Assembly (NCBI GenBank): GCA_003439945.1 | Contig: QVRM01001785.1 | Location: 1 to 64,000, forward strand | DNA from: Dermanyssus gallinae | Taxonomy: Eukaryota > Arthropoda > Arachnida > Mesostigmata > Dermanyssidae | Length of the DNA: 64,000 nt | Direction: 5' to 3' | In this document: one piece after another, positions 11,318-23,160 of the stretch | Numbering within the stretch: the first letter of the stretch is position 1 | Layout: every line of letters begins with the position of its first letter | Translations under genes and position numbers: made by a program | Notes under the pieces: model-generated | What the model was told of the DNA's origin: nothing | Databases searched by the model: none | The model's input: the letters and a program-made list of their open reading frames with translations, nothing else

Positions 11318-12720
11318 AGAACAACAAATGATTTACACAGTTGAAGACGGCAGAAACATCCAAAAAGATGCCGAGGCAAAGTTGGTCGTTTTGGAAAGAA
11401 TTGGCGATCTCCTTGATATAGATGAGCGAGGGCAAGTTCAGTTGAGCGTGCCTTACGAAATCCAAACTAATTCTTCGAAAAAACAATCGAACTAATGTGC
11501 CCTTGGTATCTTTGAGAGGTAATCCACTAAAGAAATTGGTCAGTAATTATTCGGATTTTTACGATCGCCCTTATTTTTAAATAAGGGAATCATTGTGGAC
11601 ACCTTTAGTCTAGCGGGAAAAACACCAGTAGTCAGGGAACGGTTTATAAGATGCCAATGGACGCCAATGGACGAGAAAGAGTGACGGAGGACAGCTTTAG
11701 CAATCGGTCTGGGATTCCTACAGCCCCAACTCTCCAGGAAGCCTTCATGGATTCTAGTTCTCTCTGTACCTCCGGCGTACTTACTGCCAAAAAAGAGAAT
11801 GACAAATCTATCTTAAACCAAGTGGCTTCCAGAGCTGGCTGAACGTTTTCCTTAACTTGGAGAGCCTTTACTGTATTGGATCCCACCGTAGCTAAATGGT
11901 GATTTAGCTCTGTCACTATCTCCATTGGCTCAGTCACAAGCCCAGAACTGGCTTCCAGAGAAGTGGGAAGTTCCACCGACCTCCTGGCTCTGCCACACGA
12001 ACTATTATACACACGAACTAAATAAAGTTCCAAAGTTTGGAAGTGTCACCCTGGAGTTGCCTAAAGCGCCTCTTATAAAAGTTTGCCTTGGCTTCGCTTT
12101 CGGTGCGCTTCGACTGCGCTTTTTGATACCAACGGCAAAGCTTGTTAACGCTTTGCCGCAAGCGCCTCAACATTGCAGAAAAATTGAACTTTAGATGCTG
12201 TCTCACATTACTCTGGCAGAAATTGTTAAAGCATCTATTACATTCACTGAATAACAAGTTACTGAAAGCTTCAAAAGCTTCTTCCGTGCCGTCAGCGTCA
12301 TACACTTTTAATTAGCTTAAACGGGCAACTCGGTCAAGAAACAAACTGACACTCTCCCAATCATGTATCCTTAATAAGGCTGAGGAAGCAGGTAGGGCCT
12401 CTGTATCCGGAGAACACCTTCCAGAAAAGAACACTACCACAGGGTAAGTGATCCGAAAATCGAGTCACTTGCTTGACGGCATAGAAGATGCTTCTTACTG
12501 AAAAAAAAAGATATATAGCTTTCCCAGTCTGTATTAGCCAGCAAATTCGGATTCGAGTCACCCATTACTATACATGGGAGAGTTGAACCCATTGGGAGTA
12601 CCTCTTCCAACAAATCCAGCAGGACCCTCTTATGCGTGACCCTACTGGAATACATATCGATAATAAACCTTGTATGCGGTGTAACTGTCTCGTCCGTGCA
12701 CAGCGGCGTTATCATACCTT
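11318..12720 (-). pseudogene. LINE family A, endonuclease and RT 5' half
   Basis: Minus-strand upstream half of the LINE split by the mariner. The frame at 12434-12715 has the end of an AP-type endonuclease: PCIVMGDSNPN corresponds to the conserved GDFN block. The frame at 12018-12305 is the usual basic linker (LRRLRQSVNKLCRWYQKAQ). The frame at 11644-12033 leads into the reverse transcriptase fingers, and about 11330-11400 encodes FLDVSAVFNCVNHLL, the catalytic motif A region with its Asp. Frames change several times, so the copy is dead. The start of the element was not located beyond 12720. Confidence 0.75.
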
Positions 12721-13370
12721 CGGCACAACTCTGTTAGAGCAAGAGATCACAGTAAATCACAGAAGCCGAGTTTCTCAGACTGATGCTGCCGCTGTCCTTC
12801 TATGGAACGCTGTGTACATCGTGGGCGTCGTAGAGCAAGAACGCATAAAAACTTTTAAATTGTTTCGTCTCAACGTGCACACAATATAATTGTTGTGTTA
12901 TTACATGCGCTGACAAACTATGAATAAATAGAACCAATCAATTAATCAGCCAAAAATATCAATCAAATGTTGATGGAGATAAAGGTATCAGAACAGCAAG
13001 CAGAGATGCTGGACAAAACTGGCAAGAGGCAACCCGTCTTCATACGATCACGCCTGCGACGAGATATCTAGTCATGCGCTATGCGTAGGATTTCTTTTAC
13101 AGTGCTTGCGACGTCGTAAACATGTTACCTGAGTGTGTGAACTAGCTAGCCGAATTGAGCATGGATACCGTCTAAGAGAGGTGGTCGTCCTAGTATCAAA
13201 GGCGGAAATGTTAAAAGCGAGTTTAGTGCGCCAAATGGAACACACCTAATGATAAGATAAACATATCGTACCATGACATCTGGAAAAACACACTACTACT
13301 CTTAATTATTATTATTATTATTATTATTTCGGTGTTTCCCTACAATTGTGGGATCTAAACGTGTACCCGC
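12721..13370. other. No gene seen between two retroelements
   Basis: AT-rich DNA with an (ATT)n run at 13303-13330. It may contain the 5' remainder of LINE-A, but no endonuclease motif was recognised. Confidence 0.5.
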
Positions 13371-13389
13371 CTAGGCTCACCCCCGCTCC

Positions 13390-15180
13390 TCAATCCATGG
13401 AGCCGATGACAGCGGCGGCGTTTCCCCTACACACTGCGAGCGAGAGTTGCTGACGTAGAAACTCACCCTCGCGCTGGTCACCCGTGTTAGCACTTATTTT
13501 GATACCTAGGTCTTTGAGGAAGATACTTGTGTTTTTGCTGATTGGACCCATCGTTTCCATGGCGACGGGTGCGAAGTGGTATCTTTTCTCTAGGTCAGAG
13601 TATTTGCGCTTTTTTGCGATCTCAGCATGTTCGGCAACCCACCCTGACCGGGTAGCGCTATGCATCAAGTATGACGGAGCCACTGTACATGATACCGTGG
13701 CATCCCATACTAGACATTTGCCCTTAGACCATGGCGGAATGGTGACGCCGTCGGGTCTGTTGTCGTCTTCGAAGCCCAACCTGGGCTCTAGGGTGCTTGG
13801 TATGCCGGCTCTACGAAGAGCCTTCTTTAAAACTGCGTTGATTTCCGCGTGTCTGAGAGTTCTACCAGGGCTCTTAGAGCAGCTTAAAGGGTGCAGTCCG
13901 TCCTTATCCACTGTTTTTCGTATGTCGGAGGCCACTACGTTTGCCGGGCCGCCTAGTATACCATCGTCCAGATACCACACATTTAGTGGGCTTCTCATAC
14001 GGGACACTAATCCTGAGATTCCTAAACTAAATAAGGCGGGTCCAATCGGGTCTCCCTTCTGTACTCCGTTGGCTGAGAGAAGAGGCTCACTCTCTCCCCA
14101 GGACAGCAGTGATGGCGTGCCGTAGCTCTGCCACGCTAAGCGGAACATTTGTGGAACTTTTGCTTTAACTTCACTAAGAATGACATCGCGTCGAATCGTG
14201 TTGAAGGCGTTTTGAAAATCTAGTTTTACCAGGACCCGTGGGCGCCCCTCTGCCTCCGCCCGAGTTGCGTGTGCTGCAGCTTCGGCTCCGCCTTTTACCG
14301 ATACGCCAACCTGTTGAGGTGTCACCGCTTTCACAATTGCCGTCCTATTGATGGAAATTGCTACGTTGGCAACCAGCCTACGTAAGGTGAGGCCGCACGC
14401 TATTGGTCTAATGGAACCGTCTTTTTTCTTCAGGGCTGTCAGATCTGCCCCATAGAAGATTGGGTGGCAAAAACTTGGCAGCCTGCCACTTAGGGTCAAG
14501 TTAGTCAAAGAGCGCAGTTCCGCTAGCAGTTTTTCGGAAGAGGGTATCGTGCTGTCTAGCATATCTCTCAGATGTCGAGGACGTAATCCATCGAGTCCAG
14601 GGCCAGAGGCCTAGTGAGAATGAGCGAACTGCATTAACTACGAACTGTGCCGGGACGATGAAAGGTTCTTCCGAGGGAGGTTGCTCAAAGTTGATCAAGC
14701 GGTCTCTAACGTGAGCCGGGGGAGAGGGATGCTTGCTTCTAAGTTCCTGAGTCGTGTGATCGTCGGGCAATGCGAAGGATTCTGTAGAATATAGAGTGCG
14801 TGCGGCGGAGCGTATGTCTCCCGCAGCTAACTTGCGTTCTGCCCTTGCGGCAATCTGACGGTCGGAAAAGTGTCTTTGCGCGACTGTGTGAGGCTGTGGT
14901 GCTGTCCATTAGAAAGATTGTCCAGCGTTCTCCATCGGGATTCTGTAATGTTCTTCCTAATTATTTGGCATAATGTGCTGTCGTTGCTTTTTCGTTCTGG
15001 AATATGCAACATAAGTGTCGGCAAGGTCATTAATCTGCGTCACGATCCAGCATCTAGTCTCGAGCTGAAGTGAGAAGGAGCCTCCGCGTAGGCTGCGCAA
15101 CAGATTTCTCTGACTCCCCTCGGAATTATTCTAACTAGCTTAATGCTTTTGCGAACGCGAGCTAGGATACGGGAGAAGAT
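13390..15180 (-). pseudogene. YLDD/RPD-type retroelement, best copy
   Basis: The minus-strand frame 13390-14562 (390 residues) is a reverse transcriptase. In order it has LTALKKKDGSIRPIACG, then LVKLDFQNAFNTIRRD (catalytic Asp), NGVQKGDPIGPALFSLGI, and WYLDDGILGG (catalytic DD). After the polymerase come RPDGVTIPPWSKGKCLVWD and a C-terminal block ending LSLAVCRGNAAAVIG. The RPD plus later D spacing resembles the PD-(D/E)xK core of a restriction-like endonuclease, as found C-terminal to the polymerase in R2/NeSL-type LINEs; that link is inference. Upstream, a frame at 14501-14770 (FVVNAVRSFSLG) joins this one only through a frameshift near 14615. Further 5' sequence runs to about 15180, next to a (TTA)n tract. 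Confidence 0.85.
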
Positions 15181-15189
15181 GACTGGCTC

Positions 15190-15190
<1 letters not shown>

Positions 15191-15243
<53 letters not shown>

Positions 15244-15253
15244 TTTTTTTTTT
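15191..15253. repeat. (TTA)n microsatellite with T tail
   Basis: About 17 TTA/ATT units followed by a poly-T run. It borders the 5' side of the YLDD element. Confidence 0.85.
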
Positions 15254-15299
15254 TAATTATTTTTGTTAATTAGTTGAGAATGGCGCTATGAGACCAAGG

Positions 15300-15480
15300 C
15301 ATACGTGCTATTACACAAGGTTCTATCTCTTATGCCCAAGTCATGGCCTTTGACAAAGCCCCTCGTCATCTGCTGGTTAAATAACTGTTGCCTCTCTTAA
15401 CGGACAAGTAGGCGATGTCCTAGGATGTCCGTTCTCTCAGCATTGAGGCTCCTCATGGACGTAATTTATTTACACACCTT
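15300..15480 (+). pseudogene. LINE family B, small RT fragment
   Basis: About 15340-15470 shares nucleotide blocks with LINE-B at 3990-4040 (GGCGATGTCC...TTCTCTCAGCA...GAGGCT). Its translation contains a DKAPRHLLVK piece equivalent to FDNAPRDLLVK at 34.6 kb. No complete motif survives. Confidence 0.55.
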
Positions 15481-15639
15481 TTGGCATGGGGAATTCAATG
15501 AGGATAATCCAACAGTTTTAACAAACGCTCTACCTGACGATTTACATATTTGGCTGTACATTTTCGCACTTGCGGGCTGTGCGCCACGCGAACATTCTAT
15601 TAACGATTTTTTTCTGGCTACAGCCCTAGCTGTTTGTTT

Positions 15640-16480
15640 ATTGACATTTCTTGTAGATAATTACACACATTAATTTCAAGCTCCATTAAGCACATAGCTT
15701 GTTCGGAGCCCCTTTTATGAATAAGAGTGTATAATTTATATATGCCATTTTTACCTATTTACAATATATTGCAGCATGATTGTATTTTTATATCACTTTT
15801 AACCAGATACCAAAGTTTAATGATAATGCTCTTTAAGATCGCATTTGAATTTGAGCAGGGACTTTGTCTGCCTAACGGAGGCCGGTACTTTGTTCTAGTA
15901 GGAGGCCTCAATGTTTCTGATTGATAGCCTTGACTGGTTGGAGTTAGCGTGTGACAGAGTAAGCAGGTTTGATGCGTTACCCCTTGTAGATATGGGTGTT
16001 GCTGATGTTGCCAGACCATATAAGTTTGGATGCACTCCAAGGAGTACACGCTTAATTTCAACTACGAGACAGTATTCTATAAGTTTTGGGAACGGCAAAA
16101 TGTTAGTATTTTTGTAGTGCGGTTGCATTAAATCTCGCATCCAGACGTCCAGAGTTGTTCTCAGTGCTCGTTTTTGGAGTCGGTGAAGCGATCTGATAAG
16201 ACGCATAAGCCATAAACTTCTACAGCGTAGGTCAGGTGACTATGGACGTAGGCAAAATACATCGCCATCAGGCAGTTTTTCGCCAAAGCCAATGTTTATA
16301 TCAGAGCGAGTTATTGTCGTCATGACTTCAAAGAACTTATTGAATCTATCAGGCTGCTTACATATGCCTGGTAAACGTACATCTGTTGATCTTATTTAAT
16401 ATAACGGCTATGTCCATGCGCTCAACATTATTTCTGCTAATGTTGCAGCGGTATGCAACACGTCTTGTGAACTTTTCGTA
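15640..16480 (-). pseudogene. LINE family A, 3' copy
   Basis: The minus-strand frame 15895-16206 reads LHRLQKRALRTTLDVW and LPFPKLIEYCLVVEIKRVLLGVHPNL. This parallels LLQKRALRLVLG and LPLPHLIKFTIVVEIKRILLGHHPNL of the copy at 8.6-9.6 kb. Its 3' untranslated part (15640-15790) is nearly the same as 28690-28820, with the shared block TTCGGAGCCCCTTTTAT. It is a truncated dead copy, less diverged from the 28.7-kb copy than from the 8.6-kb copy. Confidence 0.75.
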
Positions 16481-16859
16481 TATTTTGCCCAGGATCTTCT
16501 CATCACACACGAGTCATTGATGCCATACGGGTAAAATGTATAATAAGACTAGGAGAACATATTGTTTGTACAGTCTGATACAGGGAAGCGTCTTTAACCA
16601 CAAACTAGCTCAATATCCAGTTCAGTCCCCTTGTAGCAGCCGTTACCACTTCAAGTATATGAGTTGGTCGCCTTCTTAACGGTTAGTTCTTTAGAGCCTA
16701 GCGTGTATTTGTGTGCAGGATTATTGTGTCCAAAGTGAATTTATTAACAGATAGTTCTAGATCGAAGCATTTACACCACTCCATAAATTTGTCTATATAA
16801 TTCAATTTATTTACATTTACGACATTTAGTGTCGATAATACCTAAGTACAAAGATTTGG

Positions 16860-17080
16860 CTCGGCGTCAGGAGCTCACAAAATCACGTTATGATGACATT
16901 AAACACATAAAACAGCTGATTTAGAGACCCAATGTTCCTGCAAACCAGACCGTGGTATCTAGAGCATTCGGTATGACAATATTTACATCTGCAGTCAACA
17001 TTGGGGTCGAAGAAGCCTTCTGCACTACACAAGTGGTGGTGGTAGCCGTGTACTGAAAAACGCACTATCACATGGCGATT
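16860..17080 (-). pseudogene. LINE family B, C-terminal knuckle fragment
   Basis: The minus-strand frame 16883-17071 encodes FSVHGYHHHLC, then CRCKYC, then CSRYHGLVC. This is the Cys/His knuckle that ends LINE-B ([11 protein letters not shown]...[16 protein letters not shown] at 26.9 kb). Only this end remains. It lies head to head with the next fragment. Confidence 0.75.
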
Positions 17081-17149
17081 CGGTCGGTCGGTCGGTCCCT
17101 TTCCACGCGTCGTCAGTCATTGCAGGTGTTATGAAGATATCAGGGTCTA

Positions 17150-17600
17150 TGTCGGCCAGTTTATCCTCCTGAAGCTGAATGAACGGCTAAGGCTAAAAGT
17201 GCCGCGTACAGTGCCCTACAAATGTTTTACTTCGGAGTGGAAAGCTAAAGCCGAAAAGGCCAGATGGAAGACTGGGGATTTGGACATATTCAGTGCCTTG
17301 CACCTTTGATCTGATCCTGTGTGTAATTGTCGCCACGCCTACACCAGGTACATAGTGCATGGTTGTCACTACCTTACGAAGCAATGCGAAAGTAATTTCC
17401 GTGGCCGTTATACGATGTTGGCTGAGAGCCAGTCCAGAAAAGTTTTAAAGTACCATGCGGTAGAATGCGCGGCACTTGAGCTTAAATCGATGCACTACTT
17501 CCGTCGCCGGAAGCGTGAAGACTGATGGAAGATTATGAGGAACACGTTATACATAAAGTGTATATTATTTGAATAAAATAAATCAAGTTTTTATTGTTTT
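17150..17600 (+). pseudogene. LINE family B, 3' end with SINE inside
   Basis: The sequence follows the copy at 4216-4600: the GCCGCGTACAGT block, TTTTACTTCGGAGTGGA, then HGCHYL, KYHAVEC and the basic end RRRKRED. The knuckle is interrupted at about 17372-17446 by the 3' part of the tRNA-derived SINE family, which removes the first Cys region but by chance keeps the frame open (frame 17319-17525). The 3' end is AT-rich near 17560-17600. Confidence 0.75.
17372..17446 (+). mobile_element. SINE-1 3' fragment inside LINE-B
   Basis: It matches the 3' half of the SINE copies at 41.3 and 37.2 kb: TTACGAAGCAATGCGAAA, then TTCCGTGG, then GTTGGCTGAGAGCCAG. The 5' tRNA-like part is absent, so this looks like a truncated insertion or a recombination product. 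Confidence 0.75.
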
Positions 17601-18221
17601 GACGTTGTCATATTTAAATTATTACTAACTCTGTGTTTAATTTAAATTTATTTGCTTGCTTAGCTTTTCACAATTTTCTTTTTACAATAATATTCGACAA
17701 CGTTTAGAATCTTCGCACACAGGTTGAGTCTTGTCAATAAATAAACCAGTCAGTTAACCTCAATGTTGAGGAAAAGACTACAATTTATCATTCAACACTA
17801 TAACATTACATATCTTGTCAAAGCTACGTGAGGCATAAAAGATGTCGCAGCACATCCCAGAGCCATTGTCTCTCTGAGATATGTCGGGAGGCTGGGCAAA
17901 CACCAAGTAACAAAATACGGCAACGCAAAGCCGAATGCTAAAACACACCCTGCGAGTCTGCTGTCACCAGTTGTGCTTCTGGTAGGTGTCTGTTCGGAAG
18001 CATTAACATTAGGCGAATCGATCGAGAAGTTGTTATTTAGTTGTTAAGTATTGGGTCGGACTCGTGGTCGCGGGCGAGGTTGACGGTGTTAATAATTATA
18101 ATTCTTCTCAGTAGTGGTGTGTGGGTGGATCGAAGTCATGGTCAGTGGTCGGCAGCGGATAATGGGACAAGCCATCGTCCTGGTACCTCCGGCCTTGCAG
18201 TCTACTACTAGGCAGATGTGG

Positions 18222-18300
18222 CGGCGTGGTCTAAGGGGCTCGTGCGCTGGTCATGGTTGTCATCTACTGGGGCTATCGCTGGTTTGATCCCCGCTATTGA
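18222..18300 (+). mobile_element. SINE-2 (tRNA-like) copy
   Basis: It contains an A-box-like TGGTCTAAGGGGC and a B-box GGTTTGATCCC about 60 nt apart. It is nearly the same as the inverted copy at 24.26-24.35 kb and the fragment at 47.0 kb. A repeated, tRNA-headed unit with no proper acceptor stem fits a SINE rather than a tRNA gene. Confidence 0.65.
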
Positions 18301-18829
18301 TCGAATTTCTTTGAGCGGTGCTCATTGAGGATAAATTATACCTATGATAAACCTAACTATGTAAACGTGTCCGGCTCTCAGCGCATTGAAGATATTCCGC
18401 ACGGCGGTTCCCACGACGGAAGATGGTCTAGAATTATAAAAAAAGTTAACTGAAAAAGCCGCGCTCCTGTTCTTAGAGCTGCAGATCACCCTAATTGACT
18501 AATGGACACAGTGCTCAGGCGTGTCAGGCGTCCGGCAAGATGTCCGGCTTGACATGAGCCAACGAAGTGCGTGGTAGTCTGTAATAACTGTTACCGGTCG
18601 GCCGTGACACAGAACTTCTTAATAGCCGATATACGATTGCCAGAAACTCTTGCTCGGTGTGAGAATAATTGGACTCAGGCCGCGGTAGGACGCCAGTGAC
18701 CCGTGATCGTTGGTGCTAGATGTTCCTCTAAAGCATTGATTGCAAAGGAACATCGGCCTCAAGCAGTCAGTCAGTTGAGCGGGGCGGAGGTGGCTGCCAA
18801 ATTGTTAGTGAACCCACGCTAGTAGGAGC

Positions 18830-19070
18830 TGAGCACTAAAGAGCTGCATATGTACAGCTGTTTGATTCGTCGGGATCGAGAACTGGTCTGCAAGTATCCC
18901 TGTTTGAGATCGAGGGACGAAGCGAACCTGGCTCCGGTCACTCAGTCGTGGACAATGTCTATTCGAGGTAGCGGATACGCGGTACGTGTTTTTCTTCTTG
19001 GTCGTTTTGTTCAGCTCCCGCTGGTCGATGCAAAACCGGCCGCCTTTAGGCAGTAGCCCGCGCGCGTAAT
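18830..19070 (-). pseudogene. Ty3/Gypsy-type LTR retrotransposon RT fragment
   Basis: The minus-strand translation contains KGGRFCIDQRELNK and, in a neighbouring frame, SLDLKQGYLQ. These are the motifs around the first catalytic Asp of Ty3/Gypsy reverse transcriptases. The two lie in different frames, so it is a decayed fossil. No YxDD box, integrase or long terminal repeats were found nearby, so only a short internal fragment remains. Confidence 0.75.
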
Positions 19071-19079
19071 TGCTCCAGT

Positions 19080-21270
19080 TGCAAATTGGCGCAACGCCGA
19101 TAGTTGGGCGCACCCCAGAACGATAAGCGTTCGCTGTTCATCTTACGGTCGTGGTCTGGTTGGAAGATGGTTGTCGCTATGGTCGTGTGGTGGTGCTTGG
19201 TAGACGAGCAACTCATGGTTCGATTGTGACGATATCTACGCACCTAATCATAGTATTTCCGACCAAGCACAATCGTACACTTCTCAATGTGCGGCCTTTT
19301 TGTTGGGATTTTTGCCGGATTAGCCAGCAATTTCCGGACAATTGCCGACAATACAGAAACATTTGTACGCTTATATGTTCGGCTAGTTGTGGTTCCAGGC
19401 GGAACTTTTTTGGCTTTGTTCAGAAATGTTGTACTTTTATGTGGGCTGTTTGGAAAAACAAATCTTTGTGACAGCGTGGAATGACTAGACACACAAGTAT
19501 TTTTCTAATGCGTTTGCTTAAACGCTCCTGACATGTTGGAACATCAGAAATAGGCGAATTTGCAATCGAGCCTTGCAAAAACAATCGAAGTATTGTGCAC
19601 TAGCTACTGCCCAACACAGGTTACTACATAGGCCACGTCGCCATACGTCTGCAAAAAAATAGTGCACAGTTTTGTTGTTTCTCGAGCCAGATAAAGGCCC
19701 TTGAGCTGTTTTTCTGTAGCAAGCACTAATGTGACACCGCCGCATACATAGCAGACTGCGCATCATAGGCGCGAAGCCCTTCTCGGGCCCTGACCACCGC
19801 TGATTGTCCATCGAAACGGAGGGGTGGAGGTCTGCGGAAACAACCATGGCAGTGAAATGGACTGGTTGAAATGAGGCTGGCGGTGCGGTAGCGGTAGCAT
19901 GGTAAATCATGCTCACGATGATTGGTCGGCAACCAAAGAGAGAAAAAGTTTGTCTTCCTTCTGTCTCAGCGGGCAACGTCTCCATCGAGTACGTCGACTA
20001 TTAGGTTAATGAAATTATTATTGTTCCTAGAAAGCTCATATGCTGTTTAGTTAGTCGGTTTGCGGCGCACCAACGCGCAGTCTTCCACTGCCTGTGGCGG
20101 CAGCTGTTGCAGGACAACTAAGAACGTTCCTGCCGGAGCGGTCATATGGCTCCTGTATGTACTGTTGTAAAGTGGGACGTTTACCAGAAGCGATGAACCA
20201 ACATAGGTTTAAAAATTGTCTACGAGATTGGCAATACATTTGCGTCAGAAATATTTTGTGACGGTAATGTGGTTGTATTACTTTAGGAAAGCCATGGTGC
20301 ATATGCGGGGTTGTTGTCGTGCAGCGTGCCACTCAAAGAAGAGCGGATAGGGTGGGATGGTTTGGTGGTTCTCGTTCCATTATGTCTTGATGATACTCGG
20401 TTCGACGCAGCGACGCTTTGCTAGGAGGGCGAGAGTGGCATACGCACTTACTTAAAGGGATATGTGCAGACTGCAAGAGAAAGCTCGGGAATCACAACCG
20501 CACTATTGAATACAAAGTTGGTAAGGCTCGTGTAGTGTTCCGGACATGCCAACGAGACTGCCGCTATGTGTATGCAAAGTATACAGACGAAGACGCAAAT
20601 AATATGGTTAATGGATAAATTGTCACGTATAGCGTGGACGCCAACAGCAAGGAGCTACCGCTCAGGTAAAAACGGAATAAGTAAACAAATGACTTGAGAT
20701 TCAAGCTACCATATTATAGTGAACTTCGGTAATCTACTAGCCGGTAGAAGTTGGCAAAGTAGCTCCGGCTATAATACGGGCTTTACGCAAGCTATTCCAC
20801 CGAAAGGAGGGTGCCGGACAAAACCGTTAGCTTTCATCGAGTCGGTTCTTGCAGAAAAAGCTGTTGACGCAGACGTTAGGATAGAATAACAGCACAAGTT
20901 GCGCGACGACAGAGATCTCGCCAGTAGTACCGCAAACTACGCAATATGAAAATGAGAATTAGAGTGCACGTGAGGTGCAGACCGCGAGCAAATTAGACAG
21001 AAGCAAGCACAGAAGAAATAACCTTTTCGCCTTCTAGTAACAGTGCAGATGATCCCCATCGTACACAAACGACGTTGTGTTTCGGGGGTGGGTCGGACTC
21101 TCCCCGGTACGTCTATAAGTCCCCAAGATTACACCTTAGGTTATTACCTCATAGGGCTAGAGATAATTTTTCTCGTTGGTTGTGGAATGAAGGTAGGAAT
21201 CGAAAAGAAAAAAGTAGGCGTTGCCTATGTAAGACCTTTGCCGCTAAGGGCTTGTTCCAGGTGGAGCCTT
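19080..21270. other. No gene seen
   Basis: Short open frames occur on both strands, but none matches a family I know or has splice support. A small plus-strand frame at 20418-20618 has a CADCKRKLGNH segment and several Cys residues that could hint at a metal site, but it is isolated and unsupported. Confidence 0.5.
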
Positions 21271-21285
21271 TCTGGTCATGCTCGT

Positions 21286-21347
21286 GCGGATCCTTTTGTT
21301 ACAAAGAACAAAACAAGCGGATCCTTTTGTTACAAAGAACAAAACAA
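21286..21347. repeat. 31-bp perfect tandem duplication
   Basis: Two adjacent 31-nt units beginning GCGGATCCTTTTGTTACAAA. They appear identical, so the duplication is recent or maintained. Confidence 0.9.
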
Positions 21348-21461
21348 CTTGTGACACCGTGGAATTATCACGCACAGATTTAAGTGCGCCACCGAAACGT
21401 GTTATATCTCTTTTAATGCTTTACATGTACATTCCTGGCATGTTCGAACAAAAGAAATACA

Positions 21462-21552
21462 TCTCCACACGCGGGATCGAACCTGCGTTTGAGTACATCC
21501 AATGCAGGGAAGTGTTGCGCATTAGCGGCCCAGGCCGTGCTGCCACAGCTGT
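21462..21552 (-). mobile_element. tRNA-like element, SINE or tRNA fossil
   Basis: Read on the minus strand it has GGCCTGGGCCGCTAATGCG, resembling an A box, and GGTTCGATCCC, a perfect B box, about 55 nt later. The ends do not form a clear seven-base acceptor stem by eye, so I call it a tRNA-derived element and not a tRNA gene. Confidence 0.5.
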
Positions 21553-21559
21553 CGCGGGG

Positions 21560-23150
21560 CTGTGATAATTTTAATTTTAGACCATCCTCCGTCCGCTACG
21601 GGTTTTGAATCGCCGTAAGGCATATCTTCTTCATACTCACTTATGAGGTACTTTTGACTTGACTTATCAGTATGAACTTCTGCTGTAGATCGTGTTGCGT
21701 CGCACACTACGGGGCGAACTTGCGACATTCTTGGCCAAAGATGACTCCTCGCGGTTGGACCATAACTGACATCGGGGGAATCTCACCGCAGTTGGTCAGA
21801 AAATTATTTAGACGATGACTTTAGCCCAGCGCTCCATCGTAACCTCAACTCAACCACGCTCCACATTCGCTAAAACTGAGGGGAATCTATATTGTTTATA
21901 ACAATGTGTGATTGTCTTTATCCTTGCAAACGACATCCGCGCCATACTCTTCTGCTGAATATTCTTGTGAGAACGGCGTGGCCGTTCCCTCCCAGTTACT
22001 CAATTTGGCGAACTTATATTCGAACGACGTACCCGGATTTGTAATCGATTGTTGTTCAACACTCGATACAATAAACTACCAATTAGTGCGTGATGAAATA
22101 CTACGTTCTTAAGAATGCAAACTTTCAAGTTACTCTAACGCATTCTTTAACCTGCATGCTGCCAAAAGTATAGAACGGGCAACTGCAGAACCTCCGAAAT
22201 ACGGAGCGGCTTGGCGTCTTTAAGATAATTTCCGTAATGAAATTAATTGCAGAAAACAATACCTCCTAGTTTTAACTGCAAATGTATATGTATGTGTTTA
22301 CATTGTAGATATTTACAATCTACATGTACCTGCAATTTAATGAAAATGTTAACCATATTACGAGTAAACTCCATGCTTCACTGTGAAATGAAAAAAATAT
22401 ATCGATCTCACATAATACAACATTAATTTATATATAAATAAAGGTCTAAAGTAATACGAGACTCATATAAAATCAATATCATATATTTAAAATATGACCC
22501 GCATAAAAGTGGGTCATTTATTCGAGTTCTTTTAAGCGATGTCAACGTCGGTAGCACTAAATATCGTTTCCACAACCAAAGACAGTGAATAAATATACGG
22601 TTATTTATTAGTTGAAACGTAAGTATGTACAACGTTTTCTCATCTTCACTCACCATTTACATTAAAGAAACAACCAAATCAAACCTAGCCTAGATTATAC
22701 ATTCCAGGTGTTTTGTAGGATATTAGCTAATCTATTACGCCGTGTATATATGGATCTATTTATCTTCAGAGCACCGTCATCGTAGAGCCTGAGCATCGCA
22801 AACACGAAATTACGTTTTTTTTTTTAATGCTAAGGATAACCTCCATGGCCACACTATTTTCGAGGATTCAACTAGTCCTGCCATTTTTTTCGAAATGCAA
22901 AACACTAGCAATGCTGTAGGTTATGTGTCCTCAATTATGCAACAGCAATATGTGTATCGAAGGATTCTCTACTATGACGAGCTGATAACGTAGTCAAAAT
23001 CAATACACCGGCGACGCAATAGATGAGCTAAGAAATGAGAGCAACAACAACAGCAAGTGTAAGGATGATGTCGATGATGATGACGATCATGGTAAAGTTG
23101 AATGATTATGAGGTGTGGCAGGATGTCACAAGTAGCGATCGCACTTGTCC
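21560..23150. other. No gene seen; AT-rich DNA
   Basis: Mostly AT-rich sequence with no recognisable domain. It lies downstream of LSm4 (minus strand); its right end near 23000-23160 probably includes the LSm4 3' untranslated region. Confidence 0.5.
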
Positions 23151-23160
23151 GGCAATGCAA

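Noticed and set aside
13484..14125. 213-codon plus-strand open frame
   Set aside because: It is the reverse strand of the YLDD reverse transcriptase, which carries the catalytic motifs.
18222..18300. tRNA gene
   Set aside because: Promoter boxes are present but no proper acceptor stem was seen, and near-identical copies recur in the window, as for a SINE.
20418..20618. Small Cys-containing open frame as a gene
   Set aside because: Isolated, no splice support, no recognisable family.
21462..21552. tRNA gene on the minus strand
   Set aside because: B box is perfect but the stems do not pair convincingly by eye; kept only as a tRNA-like element.
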